A DNA stretch of 64,000 bases, taken from NCBI GenBank assembly GCA_031761405.1, contig JASEVX010000011.1, forward strand, positions 37,883,048 through 37,947,047, written 5' to 3'. Positions within the stretch are counted from its first letter, which is position 1. Each line of letters starts with the position of its first letter. The translations under genes and the position numbers were made by a program. Below, piece after piece: positions 55,201 to 61,198 of the stretch. The stretch is from Serripes groenlandicus. Taxonomy: Eukaryota; Mollusca; Bivalvia; Cardiida; Cardiidae. The notes below the pieces were generated by a model. The model was not told the DNA's origin, searched no databases, and saw only the letters and a list, made by a program, of their open reading frames with translations.

Positions 55201-58200
55201 AGCATGCTTAGGCTGATCCGGGTCGATACTTTACGCAGAGTCCACAATGTTGATTTTCTCACGAGACGGCTCTACACATTGATTATTGCCAAGCTACGCC
55301 CCTGGTTAAAGTACAAGAACTTTATAACGAAATGAGAGATTTTTATAGGAATTGCGGGAGTTCAGCAGGATAATGCTCACGGTTAATCTGTACTACTGGG
55401 AATGAACCATGCGAAGATTTAAAATCAAATTCGGAATTATGACCTTAAACACATGCCACAACTATATAGATTTCTGCAAATGTGCCAGGTTCTATCTGAA
55501 CCTCAATCTATCTGTATAATGGATTCGCTTTACTCTTTCCGATGTAGAATAAATCTGCTGCAGACAAATTGAAGACATCTGGGTTAACATATAGAAAATT
55601 ACGTTTAGCAAATGATTGGTGGTTGGATTCGGCCAGTAGGCGTCCGACTGATTGTGTTTTGAAAGTCTGACCAAGCCCATGATATGATTTTCTACGGTTC
55701 TTCTCCGTCAAAACGATATTAGAATAGAACAGAACAGATGTTTTCTTTTCAACTTAAGAATAGACAGCTCATGGTCGATAAACACATATACATAAAGAAA
55801 TGGTTAAGACAATGCAACAGTTGAAAAATATTAATCAATTAAGTTTAAATTCAGATTTATATGCATACATGTATGTATATAAATACACATATAATTATTA
55901 TATACATATACCCATACACATACCTACATATATGTATATTAATTGCAATAAGATATTAATGTTTTCAAGAAAGAAAGTACCGTCTAATAAGGATGCTTTT
56001 TTTTTTCAAATAGAGAGTTTTCTCATCACAAAAGCCTTGAGGCAAAATGACGCCAGATTACATAAATATATTTTTCTTTCGGTGTTTAAGAGTTCTATGA
56101 ACTTGTACATACTTGGACGTTAGACATGTTATAGCAACTTTAGAATACATATGTATATATGAACAAGTGCATATAAATAGGAGATAGGGTACCGTGTTTA
56201 CTGTGTTGTTGACTTGTCTCTTGGGAGGGCTGTACCACACCTACGCCTGCATCGTTGAATTGGTCCTCAAACAAGGTATCTGTAATATAAAAGTAAGCCG
56301 AGTATGGGATGAGGCTGCAAGTGCATACACGAACGGATGTTGTGATAGTTTAATGTATGCACGAGTTCGCCTTTTCCCTTCAATGACCGTCGCCATAAAA
56401 TATTTGAGCCATATTCCACTTGAAAACCAACAGTATTGTCTGTGTAATGTATCGACCCATTCCGCGCAGGCTAATCCGGGCCGACACATTCCGTCTCAGG
56501 GGGATAGAGGTACATGTATAGAGTAATAATTCCTGAAACAGAAATCCACAGGTTTTCTCGTGGAACAAATACAATTACAAATAAAAATAAAAATATTTTA
56601 TTCAGTAATGTAAGGCCTCCGGCCCATTATACATAATGTACATGTACATAATAAATTCATTGGAGTGACATCATAAACTTCTTGAAGATATTCAAATATA
56701 GAAATAATTAGTATAATTAGTATACAACACATACTTTATGATTTAATTAGAGACCTGTTCATCTAAAGGTAATTGTCTGGTTTTAAATGCCACAATTAGA
56801 TATGTTACCAGTGATTTTACATATGTGGGTCTACACTCACTTATTATGTCATAAAACAACACTGTAGTTGGTTATGAAGTTGTCCAGACTTCATGGAAAT
56901 AAAAAGGCCGAAGTTCATTGTAAACTGGACATATTAACAAAAAGTGAGAATCATCCTCAACAACCTAGCAGTTTCTACCAAGACAAATATTACAGAATCT
57001 CATTTATTAATCGTTATTTCTGACAAAAAAAAGAAGCGTACGTTAAAAGTCCCAGACCTATATGCAATGTGAAATTTTATGTACATACACTAGTTTGTGA
57101 AGTTTTATTTAGTCAAGTAATTATTAAAAGCTAAGTTTAAGAAATGCTGAGAAATATCAGAGGGATATACTCTTAATTAAATATTGCTATAATCTCGAAA
57201 GTTGAGTTTGTAATAGATCAACTCGTTGTCTTAACACACCAAGCAGAGCGGGTTCTTGGTTGTCGATGTAATTCGATTGGTGCATTCGGCTAGCCCATAC
57301 ACAAAAGTGCTTTGTGAAAGCATAACAGTATTGATCTTTCCTTTCTTCGTTGCTTTCTAAAGCGTCAGATGTCACCTGGAGCTAAGATACAGGTTAAAAC
57401 GTTACCTTTGTCCTGACAAATCCTGCAGCACGTGTGAGGTCGAAGTCTAGGCTTGGTACAGGAGACATTTGGACATTCTCTCCTTATATTCCGACACAGA
57501 ACTTTACCTTCAAGTTGAACAATACTCCTCTCTACGACCTGAAATAAACCGACGAAGATAGTGAGCGGTCGGAGCTCCTCGGCAAAACTCGTAACGATAG
57601 CTACTTTGATACGTCTTTGACAACAAATCTATGTAATATGTAAATGAAATTAAAGAACAAACAAACTAAAAACAAACCTATAAAATAATATAGTGAGGTA
57701 AACGAAGAAATTGCTCACTGATCAATTTCTCCCTGTTACCACAATGTTCTTAAACATCTTACGATCACCTCTGTAACAGACAGTTGAAACTACATATCCA
57801 AGGCAGTTCAAGCCGAGACCACACAGTACATTTAGTCACTGATAGACATAGGCCAGTTAGTCTAAGGATAATTATATATATCGTCCAAAGTGTACATAGT
57901 CTTATTTAAAACATTATCACCTGCTTAACAACCCTAGCATCGTCAGCGTATCTCTTGACAATCACTGAAGGCAGCGCTAGACCGAAACGTTACACACCGT
58001 GAGCTAACTACAGCTTCACTGAACGCATAATCGGATGGAGTGAGGTGTAAATGTGTTGTTGGAATGTCTACCGTTAGCTAACTACAGCTTCACTAAACGC
58101 ATGATCGGATGAAGTGAGCTGTAAATGTGTTGTTGGAATGTCTAGCGTAAGCTAACGTAAACGGTTCACTGACTGCACTGCTGTTACGAACCATTACACT

Positions 58201-61159
58201 ACGTGGGGGTACCAAACTGTTTCACTGATGTTACGAACCGTTACACTAAGTGGGGGTACCAAACTGTTTCACTGATGTTACGAACCGTTACACTACGTGG
58301 GGGTACCAAACTGTTTCACTGATGTTACGAACCGTTACACTACGTGGGGGTACCAAACTGTTTCACTGATGTTACGAACCGTTACATACGTGGGGTACCA
58401 AACTGTTTCACTGATGTTACGAACCGTTACACTACGTGGGGGTACCAAACTGTTTCACTGATGTTACGAACCGTTACACTACGTGGGGGTACCAAACTGT
58501 TTCACTGATGTTACGAACCGTTACACTACGTGGGGGTACCAAACTGTTTCACTGATGTTACGAACCGTTACACTACGTGGGGGTACCAAACTGTTTCACT
58601 GATGTTACGAACCGTTACACTACGTGGGGGTACCAAACTGTTTCACTGATGTTACGAACCGTTACACTACGTGGGGGTACAAATGTTTCACTGATGTTAC
58701 GAACCGTTACACACGGGGGTACCAAACTGTTTCACTGATGTTACGAACCGTTACACACGTGGGGGTACCAAACTGGTTCACTGATGTTACGAACCGTTAC
58801 ACTACGTGGGGTACCAAACTGTTTCACTGATGTTACGAACCGTTACACTACGTGGGGGTACCAAACTGTTTCACTGATGTTACGAACCGTTACACTACGT
58901 GGGGTCTGGTACCAACTGTTTCACTGATGTACGACCGTTACACTACGTGGGCTACGTGGGGGTACCAAACTGTTTCACTGATGTTACGAACCGTTACACT
59001 ACGTGGGGGGTACCAAACTGTTTCACTGATGTTACGAACCGTTACACTACGTGGGGGTACCAAACTGTTTCACTGAACGCAATACATGTACCTCTAACAT
59101 ATGTTACGTATTTTACGTATTTTGCATCCGATACTTTCAAAGCAGTTAGCAGAAGACTCTTAATATTTTATATCACGGACAAGGTTTATGAGGCCACGTT
59201 TCAAGAAACTTTGCAACAAGCAAACATCAGATCACTTTGTGCTTCCACGTAATTGGAACCTTTTCGTTATACCATCTAGTCGAACAAGCGTCTGGGGGTA
59301 GACAGTGGTACAATGGTAACACGTAGGCCTCTCGTACCAAAGGTCCATGTTCGAATCCCGTGATTAGCAAGTTCTACCTTTGGGATTTTTCGCAATCGAT
59401 GTAAAATAAATAAGTTTATAAACTAAGCTTCTGGAGAGTTGCCATCACAACTTTCAACCATACAGGTATGTCATTCTATCGTAACTATAATTAATTTCAA
59501 AGCCTCCTAAAGTCGGTTTTGTGAGACATTGGGTCCAATTATAAATCTCCAGTTGTAGCTAATCTGGTTTAGGGAAGCCTTTCTATCTCTGTTTTAAATA
59601 GTTAAGAGGAAGTCATGTGTTATTTATTATATGAAACGATGTAAAAGATTACCGACCTTTCGTTGTTTTGAAATCAATATCCATAGCATTAAATTAGCAA
59701 ATAATGTTTTTCAGGAATGTATATTCTAAGGTTGCTAATTGAAAATGACAGTTACACTGTAGCAATACGGTTTTGGTATGTTTGTATGACATAATATTGA
59801 TCAGAACAGGTGTCTATGTGCAATCAGATCCCATTATTCACTGTTCACTTTATACTGAGGGTATATCTTAAATAACACAGAGAGACGTGCAGAAAGACGA
59901 CACCATCAATTTCTCTTCTTCCGTTTTTCTATTCGTCCATTTTAATAATTTCGCACCGTCTCAAATACAGACAACCTTTAACGCCTGTAACACAGATTAT
60001 TTCTGGAAACAATACAGAGAAAATGAGAAACCTCTTAAAACGTGTAATTTCTACTTATGTCTTCAATTTTTCTTCCAAAAATATCATTTTCTATTCATTT
60101 TATCTTCGTACGTTTTCAACGTAGACACATCGGTCAAAGTGGGTAGTCGTTTCCCCAGCCCAATCCTCTCAAATCAGCCAGGGAGCATGGATCAGCGTAC
60201 AATGGCGATGATGTGGCTGACATTCTCTTGTAAAGGGTATAAACCCCAATTAGGCTAAATGAAGCAAATAAAGCTTACTATAAGTAAGTAAGTAAGTAAG
60301 TAAGTAAGTCATTTATTTCAGTGACATGTGTACAAATGAATTCAATACATATTATACAAAAACATATAAATCAATACACCCGGCCCGACGGACCAATTAG
60401 TCACTATATATCANNNNNNNNNNNNNNNNNNNNNNNNNNNNNNNNNNNNNNNNNNNNNNNNNNNNNNNNNNNNNNNNNNNNNNNNNNNNNNNNNNNNNNN
60501 NNNNNNNNNNNNNNNNNNNNNNNNNNNNNNNNNNNNNNNNNNNNNNNNNNNNNNNNNNNNNNNNNNNNNNNNNNNNNNNNNNNNNNNNNNNNNNNNNNNN
60601 NNNNNNNNNNNNNGTTTAAGGAGTCTGTCATTGCTCCTAGAGTATTTGTTTCAGAATTCGTCTGTGTTAGAGGCGACATAACGGATATTGGGAGAATGGA
60701 CAAATAGAGAAATTTAGAAGAAAGAAATTGTGCTAGCACCATCCATCGGTATGTCTCCGTGTTGTCCTCGGGATGAATGCAAACCGCGAGAAGCGAACAA
60801 TCTGATCGAAATGCTTATAGACGCCTCATCCATGTACAACTAATTTCGTAAAGGTCAAATTACGCCAAATACATCCGCTGTCATGCTGATCTACCCAAAT
60901 AGTTCCTAAATAAACTTTGTTTGCATACGAATGACTGTATACCATCACCAGAATGCATTGAATATATGGAATTGAGTTTAAAATCATTGTAGATGTGTAT
61001 AGGATGCACAGGAAATGATTAATTGTATCACTTTTAGTATGTTGACGTTGACCTTGTTTGAAAGTGAATGTAGAGATGCTAAACACCGGTTTTGTCTGGG
61101 CTCGATTTGGTCAAAAACGACGGTAAGCATTTTCGCCTGGTGAATCCTTTAACCCCCCT

Positions 61160-61198
<39 letters not shown>

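Larger units (their letters stand above)
44426..57405 (-). other. chordin intron between VWC1 and CHRD1
   Basis: 13 kb. Contains 21-, 62-, 10- and 31-bp arrays, SINE-2, SINE-1 with nested V-SINE, six or more TTAA MITEs, GS MITEs, a CG MITE and a hAT-like element. 44430-45040, 45290-45870, 46110-46800, 47735-48400, 48445-49000, 49335-49545, 50500-51290, 51505-51850, 53640-54290, 55310-55790, 55800-56400 and 56720-57400 hold nothing I can name. A linker exon may be hidden in it. Confidence 0.65.
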
